Source of the DNA: Pseudomonas migulae
Lineage (GTDB): Bacteria; Pseudomonadota; Gammaproteobacteria; Pseudomonadales; Pseudomonadaceae
Assembly: GCF_024169315.1 (NCBI RefSeq)
Contig: NZ_JALJWR010000001.1
Location: forward strand, 1,695,501 to 1,759,500
Length of the DNA stretch: 64,000 nucleotides
Reading direction: 5' to 3'
In this document: piece by piece, positions 17,269 to 28,243 of the stretch
How the letters are laid out: every line of letters starts with the position of its first letter
How positions within the stretch are numbered: the stretch's first letter is position 1
The notes under the pieces: generated by a model
What the model was told of the DNA's origin: nothing
The model's database searches: none
What the model saw: the letters and a program-made list of their open reading frames with translations, nothing else
Program-made: the position numbers and the translations under genes

Positions 17269-17645
17269 CATAACAAGAATAAAAAGCAGCAAACCAATAA
17301 AAATAAGACGAAACGACTCTGACATAACAAGAACAACACGGCAGAGACGCAGCTAACAGATTTTTTTGGAGAAGGTGTGCTTTTCAGGGTGCTTTTCGGA
17401 GTAACCCGCAACCGGGCAGAGAACAATAAAACTACCTTCAGGTAGCTCCCGAACTGGTTGGATCGCTCAGCGAAAAAGCAGATCAGCGCTCAAAAAAATA
17501 CGTTTGCTCTTGATCCCGGATGGGGATCGATAAAAACAGCGGTAAAGGGTCACGGTTACCAAAAACAAAAACAGACCGCCCCTCAATAATAAAAAAAGAG
17601 CACGCGCAACGAAAATTAAAGGGGAGCTTCGGCTCCCCTTTGTGC
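17269..17645 (+). ncRNA. crcY: CrcY, Hfq-sequestering sRNA of catabolite repression control
   Basis: An RNA of about 375 nucleotides is predicted from the RpoN promoter to a GGGGAGC-TTCG-GCTCCCC terminator hairpin. It holds at least six A-rich Hfq/Crc-binding tracts, for example AACAAGAATAAAAA, CAATAAAAATAAG, AACAAGAACAACA, AAAAACAAAAACA and AATAATAAAAAAA. CrcZ/CrcY RNAs soak up Hfq-Crc and so relieve catabolite repression when poor carbon sources prevail; their synthesis is driven by CbrAB and RpoN. Position directly downstream of the HMG-CoA lyase gene (mvaB/liuE), size and promoter all match CrcY of P. putida. No protein is coded; a 63-codon antisense frame here is an A-rich artefact. Confidence 0.85.
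17618..17645 (+). terminator. crcY terminator
   Basis: Stem AAAGGGGAGC / GCTCCCCTTT with the stable TTCG tetraloop; the trailing T tract is short and interrupted (TTTGTGCTTTCT). Confidence 0.8.
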
Positions 17646-17676
17646 TTTCTGGCGTTTGGGTTTCCCCCTTATCCAA

Positions 17677-17769
17677 CTGTGGGAGCGGGCTTGCTCGCGA
17701 AGGCGTCAGGTCAATCGAAATCAATGTTGAATGACGTACCGCTTTCGCGAGCAAGCCCGCTCCCACAGG
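17677..17769. repeat. REP hairpin pair
   Basis: Inverted CTGTGGGAGCGGGCTTGC-type REPs (left arm from 17677, right arm ending 17769), between crcY and the 3' end of the acyl-CoA ligase gene. Both transcripts end into it. Confidence 0.9.
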
Positions 17770-17779
17770 AGGATCGTGT

Positions 17780-19477
17780 TTAGCCTTGGTTCTCGCGTAG
17801 CTCCTCGATACTGATCTCGCGCATCCGGAATTTCTGGATCTTGCCGGTCACCGTCATCGGAAACTCCTCGACGAACTTGAAGTAACGCGGCGTCTTGAAG
17901 TGCGCGATGCGTTCCTTGCACCAGGCTTGCAACTCCTGCTCGGTGGCACTGTGGCCCGGGTGGAGCTTGATCCAGGCGACGATCTCTTCGCCATAACGCG
18001 AACACGGAATGCCGATCACTTGCACGTCCGCGACCGCCGGGTGAGTAAAGAAGAACTCTTCCAGCTCCCGCGGGTAAATATTCTCACCGCCGCGGATGAT
18101 CATGTCCTTATTGCGTCCGGCAATGCACACGTAGCCTTCGTCGTTCATGCTCGCCAGGTCACCGGTATGCATCCAGCCGGCCTGGTCGATCGCTTCCGCG
18201 GTGCCTTCGGGGTTGTTCCAGTAGCCGAGCATCACGCTGTAGCCGCGGGTGCAAAGTTCGCCGATGGTGCCACGCGGCACCAGGTTGCCCGCCTCGTCGA
18301 TGATTTTGCTTTCCAGTTGCGGCTGGGTACGGCCGACGGTGGTGACGCGCAATTCCAGTTCGTCTGACGGACCCGTCTGCAAAGACACCGGACTTGTTTC
18401 CGTCATGCCGTAGGCTATCTGCACTTCGCTCATGTGCATTTCACTGATGACCCGACGCATCACTTCGATCGGACAGGTCGCTCCGGCCATGATCCCGGTG
18501 CGCAGGCTCGACAAGTCGAACTCGGCACGTCGGGGTTGATCGAGCATCGCGATAAACATGGTCGGCACGCCATAGAGTGCGGTGGCTTTCTCTTCGGCGA
18601 CAGTGGTCAGGGTCAGCAACGGATCGAATGCATCATTGGGGTAGATCATGGTGCTGCCATGGGTGATGCAGCCGAGGTTGCCCATGACCATGCCGAAGCA
18701 GTGATACAGCGGCACCGGAATCACCAGCCGATCATCGGCGGTCAAACCGAGGCTTTCGCCGACCATGTAACCGTTGTTGAGAATGTTGTAGTGGCTGAGG
18801 GTCGCGCCCTTGGGGAAGCCGGTCGTGCCAGAGGTGTACTGGATGTTCACCGGTTGGTCGAAATGCAGGCTGTCCTGACGTTCGCGCAGCTGTTCGGCGG
18901 ACACGCTGGCCGCGAGATCGGCCAGTTGTGACCACGGCAGGAAACCCGATGGCGGTTGCGCATCCAGACTGATGACCCCGCGCAGTTCAGGCAGGCGTTC
19001 ACTCTGCAACTGACCGATGGATTGCTCCGCCAGCTCAGGCACCAGCCCTTGCAACATGCCGTGATAGTCGGAGGTCTTGAAAGCGCCCGCACAGACCAGC
19101 CATTGGCAACCCGATTGCTTCAACACGTATTCGAGTTCGGAACTGCGATACGCCGGGTTGATGTTGACCAGAATCACGCCGAGCTTCGCGCTGGCGAACT
19201 GGCTGATGCACCACTGCGCGCAATTCGGTGCCCAGATGCCGAGGCGATCTCCGGCTTGCAGGCCCAGCGCCAGCAATGCCCTGGCATGCAGGTCCACCGC
19301 GTCGGACAGTTGTTGCCAGGTGTAACGCAGCTGTTGGTGGCGGACGACCAACGCTTCTCCAGCCGAGTACTTGGCGACGGTGTTATCGAACGCCTGACCG
19401 ATGGTCATCGCCAGCAAGGCTTTGTCCTGAGCACCACGGGTGTAGCTGCGTTGCGGGCTTGCACTGGGTTGATCCAT
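17780..19477 (-). CDS. AMP-forming acyl-CoA ligase (fatty-acid or isovalerate CoA ligase type)
   Basis: The 565-residue ANL-superfamily enzyme has the AMP-binding signature [18 protein letters not shown] (about residues 211-228), motifs [10 protein letters not shown] and [25 protein letters not shown], and the C-terminal catalytic lysine segment [14 protein letters not shown]. It activates a carboxylic acid to its CoA ester using ATP. It is divergent from liuA and the shared spacer carries two LiuR-type palindromes, so it probably belongs to the LiuR regulon and may activate branched or medium-chain acids feeding the pathway. Substrate specificity cannot be read from the motifs. In many proteobacteria a ligase of this type accompanies the liu genes. 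Confidence 0.92.
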   Translation of the reverse strand: MDQPSASPQRSYTRGAQDKALLAMTIGQAFDNTVAKYSAGEALVVRHQQLRYTWQQLSDAVDLHARALLALGLQAGDRLGIWAPNCAQWCISQFASAKLGVILVNINPAYRSSELEYVLKQSGCQWLVCAGAFKTSDYHGMLQGLVPELAEQSIGQLQSERLPELRGVISLDAQPPSGFLPWSQLADLAASVSAEQLRERQDSLHFDQPVNIQYTSGTTGFPKGATLSHYNILNNGYMVGESLGLTADDRLVIPVPLYHCFGMVMGNLGCITHGSTMIYPNDAFDPLLTLTTVAEEKATALYGVPTMFIAMLDQPRRAEFDLSSLRTGIMAGATCPIEVMRRVISEMHMSEVQIAYGMTETSPVSLQTGPSDELELRVTTVGRTQPQLESKIIDEAGNLVPRGTIGELCTRGYSVMLGYWNNPEGTAEAIDQAGWMHTGDLASMNDEGYVCIAGRNKDMIIRGGENIYPRELEEFFFTHPAVADVQVIGIPCSRYGEEIVAWIKLHPGHSATEQELQAWCKERIAHFKTPRYFKFVEEFPMTVTGKIQKFRMREISIEELRENQG

Positions 19478-19517
19478 GACGACCCCTATTGTCTTTATTT
19501 ATGGGTTGCCGACGCTT

Positions 19518-19681
19518 ACTTGTGGGAGCGGACTGTGGCGAGGGGATTCATCCCCGTTCGGCTGCGAAGCAGTCGCAAAACTCATGAATGCGGTTTTCTG
19601 AGTTACCGCAATCACAGATTCAGGGCCGCTTCGCAACCCAACGGGGATAAATCTCCTCGCCACACAGGCTCGCTCCCACAG
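19518..19681. repeat. Composite REP/BIME element
   Basis: A nested inverted repeat: outer arms TGTGGGAGCGGACTG / GGCTCGCTCCCACAG enclose a second pair TGGCGAGGGGATTCATCCCC / GGGGATAAATCTCCTCGCCA with GTTCGGCTGCGAAGCAG-like inner arms. It lies between the ligase gene start and the liuA operators, so it is in an intergenic promoter region rather than after a gene. Confidence 0.85.
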
Positions 19682-19726
19682 GGTGACCGTCGCGAGTCTG
19701 TAAGAACGACTCTACTCTCGCTCAAG

Positions 19727-19742
19727 TTGACGTTAACGTAAA
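19727..19742. promoter_or_regulatory. LiuR operator, site 1
   Basis: TTGACGTTAACGTAAA has an ACGTTAACGT palindromic core and a -35-like left end (TTGACG). It is 28 bases upstream of site 2 and about 100 bases before the liuA start. Confidence 0.8.
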
Positions 19743-19770
19743 GGGTGATTGACAGCCATTCGTCACAGGC

Positions 19771-19784
19771 TTACGTTAACGTAA
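19771..19784. promoter_or_regulatory. LiuR operator, site 2
   Basis: TTACGTTAACGTAA is a perfect 14-base palindrome, the known consensus core for LiuR of gamma- and betaproteobacteria. A TTGACA (19749-19754) lies just upstream, so the palindrome overlaps the expected spacer or -10 of the liuA promoter. Confidence 0.85.
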
Positions 19785-19840
19785 AGGTGAGAGCTGGATC
19801 ACGGCCCTCCCCACCCTACAAAAAAGCCAAAAGGTGACCC

Positions 19841-21004
19841 ATGAGCTACCCATCCCTGAACTTTGCCCTCGGTGAAACCATCGACATGCTGCGCGATCAG
19901 GTTCAGTCCTTCGTCGCCAAAGAGATCGCGCCACGCGCTGCTCAGATCGACATCGACAACCTGTTCCCCGCCGACCTGTGGCGCAAATTCGGCGACATGG
20001 GCCTGCTCGGCGTTACCGTGCCGGAAGAGTACGGCGGTGCTGGCTTGGGTTACCTGGCCCACGTGGTCATCATGGAAGAAATCAGCCGTGGCTCGGCCTC
20101 GGTCGCCCTGTCCTACGGCGCGCACTCCAACCTCTGCGTCAACCAGATCAACCGCAACGGCAATCACGAACAGAAAAGCAAATACCTGCCGAAGCTGATC
20201 AGCGGCGAGCACATCGGCGCCCTGGCCATGAGCGAACCGAATGCCGGTTCCGACGTGGTGTCGATGAAACTGCGCGCCGACAAACGCGGTGATCACTACG
20301 TGCTCAACGGCAGCAAGACCTGGATCACCAACGGCCCGGACGCCAACACCTACGTGATCTACGCCAAGACCGACCTGGAAAAAGGCCCGCACGGTATCAC
20401 CGCGTTCATCGTCGAACGTGACTGGAAAGGCTTCAGCCGCAGCAACAAGTTCGACAAGCTCGGCATGCGCGGTTCGAACACCTGCGAGCTGTTCTTCGAT
20501 GACGTCGAAGTGCCGGAAGAAAACATCCTCGGCATCCTCAACGGCGGCGTGAAAGTGCTGATGAGCGGCCTCGATTACGAACGCGTCGTGCTTTCGGGTG
20601 GCCCTACCGGGATCATGCAGGCCTGCATGGACCTGATCGTTCCGTACATCCACGATCGCAAGCAGTTCGGTCAGAGCATCGGCGAATTCCAGCTGATCCA
20701 GGGCAAAGTCGCCGACATGTACACCCAACTCAACGCCAGCCGCGCCTACCTGTACGCAGTGGCCCAAGCCTGCGAACGTGGCGAGACCACCCGCAAGGAC
20801 GCTGCCGGCGTGATCCTCTACAGCGCCGAACGCGCCACGCAAATGGCCCTCGACGCGATCCAGATTCTCGGCGGCAACGGCTACATCAACGAATTCCCGG
20901 CCGGTCGTCTGCTGCGTGACGCCAAGCTGTACGAAATCGGCGCTGGCACCAGTGAGATCCGTCGCATGCTGATCGGTCGCGAACTGTTCAACGAAACCCG
21001 CTGA
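19841..21004 (+). CDS. liuA: Isovaleryl-CoA dehydrogenase
   Basis: The 387-residue flavoenzyme oxidises isovaleryl-CoA to 3-methylcrotonyl-CoA, passing electrons to ETF. It shows [13 protein letters not shown] and [15 protein letters not shown] (FAD and substrate pocket), the family-specific catalytic Glu247 in [12 protein letters not shown] (isovaleryl enzymes keep the base here rather than at the usual C-terminal position), [33 protein letters not shown] at the C-terminus. First gene of the liuABCD operon; 13 bases separate its stop from liuB. LiuR palindromes lie upstream. Length equals characterised isovaleryl-CoA dehydrogenases. Confidence 0.97.
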   Translation: MSYPSLNFALGETIDMLRDQVQSFVAKEIAPRAAQIDIDNLFPADLWRKFGDMGLLGVTVPEEYGGAGLGYLAHVVIMEEISRGSASVALSYGAHSNLCVNQINRNGNHEQKSKYLPKLISGEHIGALAMSEPNAGSDVVSMKLRADKRGDHYVLNGSKTWITNGPDANTYVIYAKTDLEKGPHGITAFIVERDWKGFSRSNKFDKLGMRGSNTCELFFDDVEVPEENILGILNGGVKVLMSGLDYERVVLSGGPTGIMQACMDLIVPYIHDRKQFGQSIGEFQLIQGKVADMYTQLNASRAYLYAVAQACERGETTRKDAAGVILYSAERATQMALDAIQILGGNGYINEFPAGRLLRDAKLYEIGAGTSEIRRMLIGRELFNETR

Positions 21005-21017
21005 GACGGAGCTGTCC

Positions 21018-22625
21018 ATGGCTATCCTGCACACCCAGCTCAACCCCCGTTCGGCGGAGTTCGCGACCAACAGCGCGGCGATGCTCAAACAGGTCGACGC
21101 CCTGCACACCCTGCTCGCCCAAGTGCAGCAAGGTGGCGGCCCGAAGGCGCAAGAACGCCACACCTCACGCGGTAAATTGTTGCCCCGTGAGCGCATCAAT
21201 CGCCTGCTCGATCCGGGCTCGCCGTTTCTCGAGATCAGCCAACTGGCGGCTTACGAAGTGTATGGCGAAGACGTTCCCGCCGCTGGCGTGATTGCCGGGA
21301 TCGGCCGCGTGGAAGGCGTCGAGTGCATGATCGTGGCCAACGATGCCACTGTGAAAGGTGGCTCGTATTACCCGCTGACCGTGAAAAAGCACCTGCGCGC
21401 CCAGACCATCGCCCAGCAGAACCGCTTGCCCTGCATCTATCTGGTGGATTCCGGCGGCGCCAACCTGCCGCGCCAGGATGAAGTGTTTCCTGACCGCGAG
21501 CACTTCGGGCGGATCTTCTTCAACCAGGCCAACATGAGCGCCATGGGCATCCCGCAGATCGCCGTGGTCATGGGCTCCTGCACCGCCGGTGGTGCCTACG
21601 TGCCGGCGATGGCCGACGAAGCGATCATGGTGCGCGAGCAAGCGACGATCTTCCTCGCCGGCCCGCCACTGGTGAAAGCCGCGACCGGTGAAGTGGTCAG
21701 CGCCGAGGACCTGGGCGGCGCCGACGTGCACTGCAAGATCTCCGGCGTCGCCGACCACTACGCCGAAAGCGATGAACACGCCTTGGCCATTGCGCGACGC
21801 AGCATCGCCAACCTCAATTGGCGCAAGCTCGGCGAAGTACAACAGCGCACGCCCATCGCCCCGCTCTACAACAGCGACGAGTTGTACGGCGTCGTGTCGG
21901 CGGACGCCAAGCAACCGTTCGATGTGCGCGAAGTGATTGCGCGACTGGTGGACGGTTCGGTGTTCGACGAATTCAAGGCACTGTTCGGGACTACGCTGGT
22001 GTGCGGTTTTGCCTACCTGCACGGCTACCCGATCGCGATCCTCGCCAACAACGGCATCCTCTTCGCCGAGGCTGCGCAGAAAGGCGCGCACTTCATCGAA
22101 CTGGCCTGCCAGCGCGGCATCCCTTTGCTGTTCCTGCAAAACATCACCGGTTTCATGGTCGGCCAGAAATACGAGGCCGGCGGCATCGCCAAGCACGGCG
22201 CGAAACTGGTGACCGCCGTGGCGTGCGCCAAGGTGCCGAAATTCACCGTGATCATCGGCGGCAGTTTCGGTGCCGGCAACTACGGCATGTGCGGGCGGGC
22301 CTACGATCCGCGCTTCCTGTGGATGTGGCCGAACGCACGCATCGGCGTGATGGGTGCCGAGCAGGCGGCGGGTGTTCTGGTGCAGGTCAAACGCGAGCAG
22401 GCCGAGCGCAGTGGCCAGGGTTTCAGCGCAGAGCAGGAAGCCGAGATCAAGCAACCGATCCTCGATCAATACGAAGAACAGGGCCACCCTTACTACTCCA
22501 GTGCACGGCTGTGGGATGACGGTGTCATTGACCCGGCGCAGACCCGCGACGTGTTGGCGCTGGCCTTGTCCGCGTCGCTGAACGCGCCAATCGAACCGAG
22601 CCGCTTCGGCGTGTTCCGGATGTGA
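21018..22625 (+). CDS. liuB: Methylcrotonoyl-CoA carboxylase carboxyltransferase (beta) subunit
   Basis: The 535-residue subunit transfers the carboxyl group from biotin to 3-methylcrotonyl-CoA, giving 3-methylglutaconyl-CoA. It has two crotonase-like carboxyltransferase halves: N-terminal ([52 protein letters not shown]) and C-terminal ([60 protein letters not shown]). The two GG-containing loops form the acyl-CoA oxyanion holes. Partner of the biotin carboxylase subunit LiuD, coded two genes downstream. Works in the cytoplasm as an alpha6-beta6 complex in Pseudomonas. Confidence 0.97.
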   Translation: MAILHTQLNPRSAEFATNSAAMLKQVDALHTLLAQVQQGGGPKAQERHTSRGKLLPRERINRLLDPGSPFLEISQLAAYEVYGEDVPAAGVIAGIGRVEGVECMIVANDATVKGGSYYPLTVKKHLRAQTIAQQNRLPCIYLVDSGGANLPRQDEVFPDREHFGRIFFNQANMSAMGIPQIAVVMGSCTAGGAYVPAMADEAIMVREQATIFLAGPPLVKAATGEVVSAEDLGGADVHCKISGVADHYAESDEHALAIARRSIANLNWRKLGEVQQRTPIAPLYNSDELYGVVSADAKQPFDVREVIARLVDGSVFDEFKALFGTTLVCGFAYLHGYPIAILANNGILFAEAAQKGAHFIELACQRGIPLLFLQNITGFMVGQKYEAGGIAKHGAKLVTAVACAKVPKFTVIIGGSFGAGNYGMCGRAYDPRFLWMWPNARIGVMGAEQAAGVLVQVKREQAERSGQGFSAEQEAEIKQPILDQYEEQGHPYYSSARLWDDGVIDPAQTRDVLALALSASLNAPIEPSRFGVFRM

Positions 22626-22638
22626 CCGGGAGAACCTC

Positions 22639-23453
22639 ATGAGCGACTTCAACACCCTCGAACTGCAGACCGACCCACGGGGTTTCGCGACCCTGTGGCT
22701 GAGCCGCGAAGAAAAGAACAACGCCTTCAACGCCGAAATGATCCGCGAACTGATCCTCGCACTGGACAAGGTCTCGGGCGATGCCAGCCTGCGGTTCCTG
22801 CTGGTGCGTGGGCGCGGCAAGCATTTCAGCGCCGGCGCCGACCTGGCCTGGATGCAGCAATCGGCCGAGCTCGACTACCACACCAATCTGGACGACGCCC
22901 GGGAACTGGCGGAGTTGATGTACAACCTCGCCAAGCTGAAAGTGCCGACCCTGGCCGTGGTGCAAGGCGCGGCATTCGGCGGCGCGCTGGGCCTGATCAG
23001 TTGCTGCGACATGGCCATCGGTGCCGATGACGCGCAATTCTGCCTGTCGGAAGTCCGCATCGGCCTGGCGCCGGCGGTGATCAGCCCGTTCGTGGTGCAA
23101 GCCATCGGCGAACGCGCAGCACGTCGCTATGCCCTGACCGCCGAGCGTTTCGGCGGACAGCGGGCGCGTGAAATCGGCTTGTTGTCGGAGAGCTATCCGA
23201 GCAATGAGCTGGAACAGAGAGTCGATCAGTGGATCGACAACCTGCTGCTCAACAGCCCCGCGGCCATGCGCGTCAGCAAGGACTTGCTGCGTGAAGTCGC
23301 CCACGGTGCGCTGACGCCGGCGCTGCGCCGCTACACCGAAAACGCCATCGCGCGAATCCGCGTCAGCCCCGAAGGCCAGGAAGGCCTGCGCGCCTTTCTG
23401 CAAAAACGTCCGCCGAGCTGGCAGGCCGAAACCACCCCCAAGGAGCCGCGTTG

Positions 23454-23454
<1 letters not shown>
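22639..23454 (+). CDS. liuC: 3-Methylglutaconyl-CoA hydratase
   Basis: The 271-residue crotonase-fold enzyme hydrates 3-methylglutaconyl-CoA to HMG-CoA. The CoA/oxyanion loop is VRGRGKHFSAGADLAWMQQ and the catalytic region VVQGAAFGGALGLISCCDMAIGADDAQFCLSEVRIGLAPAVISPF. Its stop codon overlaps the liuD start (TGATG), indicating translational coupling to the biotin subunit. Enoyl-CoA hydratases share the motifs, but the operon position between the two carboxylase subunit genes fixes the role. Confidence 0.95.
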
Positions 23455-25409
<1,955 letters not shown>

Positions 25410-25414
25410 AATGG

Positions 25415-25446
25415 AGATCGGTCCTACGCTTCGCGAGGACCGATCT
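25415..25446. terminator. Stem-loop between convergent liuD and the S24 regulator gene
   Basis: Eleven-base stem AGATCGGTCCT / AGGACCGATCT with a ten-base loop; no T tract. It can form in transcripts from either side. Confidence 0.55.
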
Positions 25447-25448
25447 GA

Positions 25449-26096
25449 TCAGAACCTGGCCGTTGCCTGAACCACTACGCCGATGATTCGGCAGGCTTCG
25501 GTGAAAAGGGCTTTCGGATACGTCGGATTGAGCGGGACCAGGTAACGCTGCCCGCCCTCTTCGATCAGCTTGCGAAAGGTCGCCTCGGTGCTGTCCGGCC
25601 ATTGGGCGATCACCAGTTTTCCGGGCTCCGGAACAATGGCCGGGTCCACCAGAATCATCATGCCCTCGGCGATACTGACGCCACTCGGTGCGGTCATCGC
25701 ATCGCCCACCACCCGCAACCAGAACGCCGCGCCCTGAGCGTGGTAATCGGTCAGCTCGAATCGCGCCTTGTCATACACCGTCGGCTCGCCGTCGCGCACC
25801 TCACAGGATTCTCGCCAGTCGCTGACCGGGTAACGGAAGTACGGGTTGTACTTTCGCACCAGATCCTGGCTGTCCTCCTTCGAGATGTCCGGTTCCCGGA
25901 TCACCAGCGCCACTTCGAGAAACTCCATGCCCAGTGCGTGCAGCACCCGGTTCATGTCATCGATGCCTGGCTGGCGACGTTTGTTCAGCCAATGGCCGAT
26001 GCCGCCCTGGGACATCCCGAGGCGCTCGGCGAGTATCTCTTGAGTGACGTTGAGTTCACTCATCTTGGCCTTGACCAATTCAATCCATTTATCCAT
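25449..26096 (-). CDS. XRE-HTH/S24 LexA-like regulator with substituted catalytic serine
   Basis: The 215-residue protein has an N-terminal helix-turn-helix (ELNVTQEILAERLGMSQGGIGHWLNKRRQPGIDDMNRVLHALG, about 14-56) and a C-terminal S24 peptidase-like domain (about 120-210). In phage CI, LexA, PrtR and AlpR the nucleophile lies in GDSM; here the corresponding segment is VVGDAMTAP with Ala133, codon GCG, while the general-base lysine (Lys176 in FRKL) remains. Autocleavage should therefore be impossible. The ATG at 26096 is the start of the HTH domain; an upstream in-frame extension looks non-coding. It could control the divergent small gene or a prophage or pyocin elsewhere. Confidence 0.88.
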   Translation of the reverse strand: MDKWIELVKAKMSELNVTQEILAERLGMSQGGIGHWLNKRRQPGIDDMNRVLHALGMEFLEVALVIREPDISKEDSQDLVRKYNPYFRYPVSDWRESCEVRDGEPTVYDKARFELTDYHAQGAAFWLRVVGDAMTAPSGVSIAEGMMILVDPAIVPEPGKLVIAQWPDSTEATFRKLIEEGGQRYLVPLNPTYPKALFTEACRIIGVVVQATARF

Positions 26097-26225
26097 GTGC
26101 GGCACGATACGTGGGCGCCTCCGGCCAACAAAACACAAATTGTAGTATTTAAATCCTCGTCACAAATACAGTTCGTACTAGGATTGGATCACGGATCTGA
26201 ATCTATCACGGAGCTTGCCATCACC

Positions 26226-26567
26226 ATGACCATCCCCAGCAACGACCTGCCCGACCTGCAAATCGACACCTCCCTCACCTCGCCAAAAGGCTCGGCCGCC
26301 GCGCAACGGGCACTGGATTATTACTTGAAACCAGCTGTGTCCGAGGAGGTGGAAGAAGAGCGTTTTTTTGAGGTGAACCGCAATGTGAGCAGCGAAGAAG
26401 CGCTGGTGCGTGCTTCAGACCTGTTGCGCTGCGCTGCCGCCACGGCGTCCGAGTCGGCGAACAATCTGCACGGTGTCCACCGGGACCTGGCCTTTTCGAC
26501 GGTGCACATGATCGATATGGCCAAGGCGTTGCTGGATCGATCCCTGGATGGGAATCATCACGCGTAA
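26226..26567 (+). CDS. Small conserved Pseudomonas protein (DUF6124/DUF3077 type)
   Basis: The 113-residue product (MTIPSNDLPDLQIDTSLTSP..., ending VHMIDMAKALLDRSLDGNHHA) resembles a Pseudomonas-restricted family with an N-terminal acidic proline-rich segment, a central FEVNRNVSSEEALVRASDLLRCAAATASESA helix and a C-terminal helical segment. No function is established. It is often found in many copies per genome and has no signal peptide or membrane segment. It is divergent from the S24 regulator (129 bases between starts) and precedes the prrF sRNA gene. Confidence 0.8.
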   Translation: MTIPSNDLPDLQIDTSLTSPKGSAAAQRALDYYLKPAVSEEVEEERFFEVNRNVSSEEALVRASDLLRCAAATASESANNLHGVHRDLAFSTVHMIDMAKALLDRSLDGNHHA

Positions 26568-26628
26568 GAAAAGGAGGGGATATTTCGAGGGCGCGAAAAG
26601 AATTTTCCTATCGCGCAGATAAAATCAT

Positions 26629-26660
26629 TTGACTTGCAAACGAGAATGATTATTATTGCA
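26629..26660 (+). promoter_or_regulatory. Fur-controlled promoter of prrF
   Basis: TTGACT (26629-26634) and TATTAT (26651-26656) are 16 bases apart. Between and over the -10 lies an excellent Fur box (AACGAGAATGATTATTATTG, about 26638-26657), so iron-loaded Fur would block RNA polymerase. Confidence 0.85.
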
Positions 26661-26662
26661 TG

Positions 26663-26778
26663 CAGCTGGTCGCGAGATCAGTCGATTGTCCAAGTGACCT
26701 TAGGTCGGTCTCCTGGACTATCTCCTCATCAGGCTAATCACGGTTTTTGACCCGGCTTTTTGCCGGGTCTTTTTTTTG
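26663..26778 (+). ncRNA. prrF: PrrF iron-responsive small regulatory RNA
   Basis: About 115 nucleotides, from GCAGCTGGTCGCGAGATCAG to a T-rich terminator. The 5' stem-loop (CTGGTCGCGAGATCAG), the conserved GTGACCTTAGGTCGGTCTCC core, the CTCCTCATCAGGCTAATCAC segment and the GACCCGGC/GCCGGGTC terminator match PrrF RNAs. Transcribed under iron starvation, PrrF base-pairs with mRNAs for iron-rich proteins (sodB, TCA-cycle enzymes) with Hfq help and spares iron. Only one copy is visible; P. aeruginosa has a tandem pair, most other species keep separate loci. Which copy number (F1 or F2) applies cannot be said. Confidence 0.92.
26749..26778 (+). terminator. prrF terminator
   Basis: Eight-base stem GACCCGGC / GCCGGGTC with a TTTTTT loop and a nine-base T tract. 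Confidence 0.95.
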
Positions 26779-27052
26779 CCAGTTATTCTGGCTTGACCTT
26801 CAGGCTAATGAAGTCTTTATGTGCTGCGAATTCGATGGCGCGGATAATATCAAAAGAATATCCGTTGGCAAGACAAGCCCGGCAACATTGGCTCAAACTA
26901 ACGAAAAATAGCACTTGAGAATCAATCGCACAGTCTCTAAGCTGCGTCGGCGTCAAGGAGGACGCCCCCCGCTACACCCCGCAATTTCCCCCGGTTTTTC
27001 CCTTCCCAGCGTGTAAAGTAGCAGCCATAAAAATCATATTCAGGAATCGACT
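26779..27052. other. Intergenic stretch before the M14 carboxypeptidase gene
   Basis: 274 bases with no supported gene. The part to about 26940 is A+T-rich, then a C-rich segment (CCCCCCGC, AATTTCCCCCGG) precedes the carboxypeptidase start. A second PrrF copy is not present here. Confidence 0.5.
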
Positions 27053-28204
27053 ATGACCGTGGCTAAATCCTCTTTCAGCATCAGTGCAAATTTCGACAGC
27101 GGCAATATTGAAGTGCTGGATATCAGCAATCCGTTGCAAGCGCTGTTGGCCATCAAGCCCGACACCCGCAGCCAGCATTTCCAGTGGTTTCACTTCAAGG
27201 CCAGCGGTCTGCATGTCGGTCAGGAGCACTGGTTTCGTCTGAGCAATGCCAGCAAATCCTCGTACAACAAAGCCTGGGATGGTTATCAGGCGGTGGCGTC
27301 CTACGATCACGTCAACTGGTTCCGGGTGCCGACCATTTTCGAAGGCGACTGCCTGCGTTTCAGTCTCGAAGCCACGGCGACTCACGCCTGGTTCGCTTAC
27401 TTCGAACCCTACAGCCGTGGCCGCCATGACTGGTTGATCGAGCAGGCGCTGACCAAGGCCGGCACCGAACTGCTGGCCACCGGCAAGAGCGTTGAAGGGC
27501 GTGACATTCAGCTGCTGCGCAAAGGCACCGGTGCCGAAGGCCAGCGCAAGGTCTGGATGATTGCCCAGCAACACCCCGGCGAGCACATGGCCGAGTGGTT
27601 CATGGAAGGTGTGATTGAACGCCTGGAAAGGCACGACGATCCCGTCCTGAACAAACTGCTGGCCAGCGCCGATGTGTACCTGGTGCCTAACATGAACCCG
27701 GACGGCGCCTTCCACGGTCATCTGCGCACCAACGCCATGGGCCAGGACCTCAATCGCGCGTGGCAGAGCGCCAGCCAGGAAGTGAGTCCGGAAGTCCTGT
27801 TCGTTCAGCAGCAGATGGAAAAATATGGCGTCGACCTGTTCCTCGACATCCATGGCGATGAAGAAATCCCTTACGTGTTCACCGCCGGTTGCGAAGGCAA
27901 CCCTAGCTACACGCCGCGGATCGAAAAACTCGAAGAGCACTTCCGCAGCCATCTGAAACACCTGACCAAGGATTTCCAGACCAAGCACGGCTACACCCGC
28001 GACGAGCCGGGCAAAGCCAACATGACCCTGGCGTGCAACAGCATTGGCGAGAAATTCGACTGCCTGTCGCTGACCCTGGAAATGCCGTTCAAGGACAACA
28101 ATGACGCGCCGAACCCGCTGACAGGCTGGTCGGGCAAGCGATCGAAGCAGTTGGGCAAGGATGTTTTGACGACTGTTGCGGACATGGTCGATACGTTGCG
28201 CTGA
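27053..28204 (+). CDS. M14-family cytosolic carboxypeptidase (CCP-like)
   Basis: The 383-residue enzyme has the N-terminal beta-sandwich of CCP-type peptidases (about 1-120, ending WFAYFEPYS) and an M14 zinc carboxypeptidase domain: H174-P-G-E177 in QQHPGEH and His267 in DIHGDEE bind zinc, NMNPDG (213-218) and DLNR (232-235) form the specificity pocket, and Glu343 in LTLEMPF is the catalytic base. No signal peptide is present, so it is cytoplasmic. Eukaryotic CCPs trim C-terminal glutamates from tubulin; the bacterial substrates are unknown. A single-gene transcript about 275 bases after prrF. Confidence 0.9.
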   Translation: MTVAKSSFSISANFDSGNIEVLDISNPLQALLAIKPDTRSQHFQWFHFKASGLHVGQEHWFRLSNASKSSYNKAWDGYQAVASYDHVNWFRVPTIFEGDCLRFSLEATATHAWFAYFEPYSRGRHDWLIEQALTKAGTELLATGKSVEGRDIQLLRKGTGAEGQRKVWMIAQQHPGEHMAEWFMEGVIERLERHDDPVLNKLLASADVYLVPNMNPDGAFHGHLRTNAMGQDLNRAWQSASQEVSPEVLFVQQQMEKYGVDLFLDIHGDEEIPYVFTAGCEGNPSYTPRIEKLEEHFRSHLKHLTKDFQTKHGYTRDEPGKANMTLACNSIGEKFDCLSLTLEMPFKDNNDAPNPLTGWSGKRSKQLGKDVLTTVADMVDTLR

Positions 28205-28243
28205 TCCCCTACAAGGGCTGCATGCCCGGCATGCAGCCCTGCT

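Noticed and set aside
17235..17426. 63-codon frame on the minus strand inside crcY
   Set aside because: Hydrophobic Leu/Phe/Cys-rich translation from the A-rich RNA sequence; the region is explained as a sRNA with an RpoN promoter and terminator.
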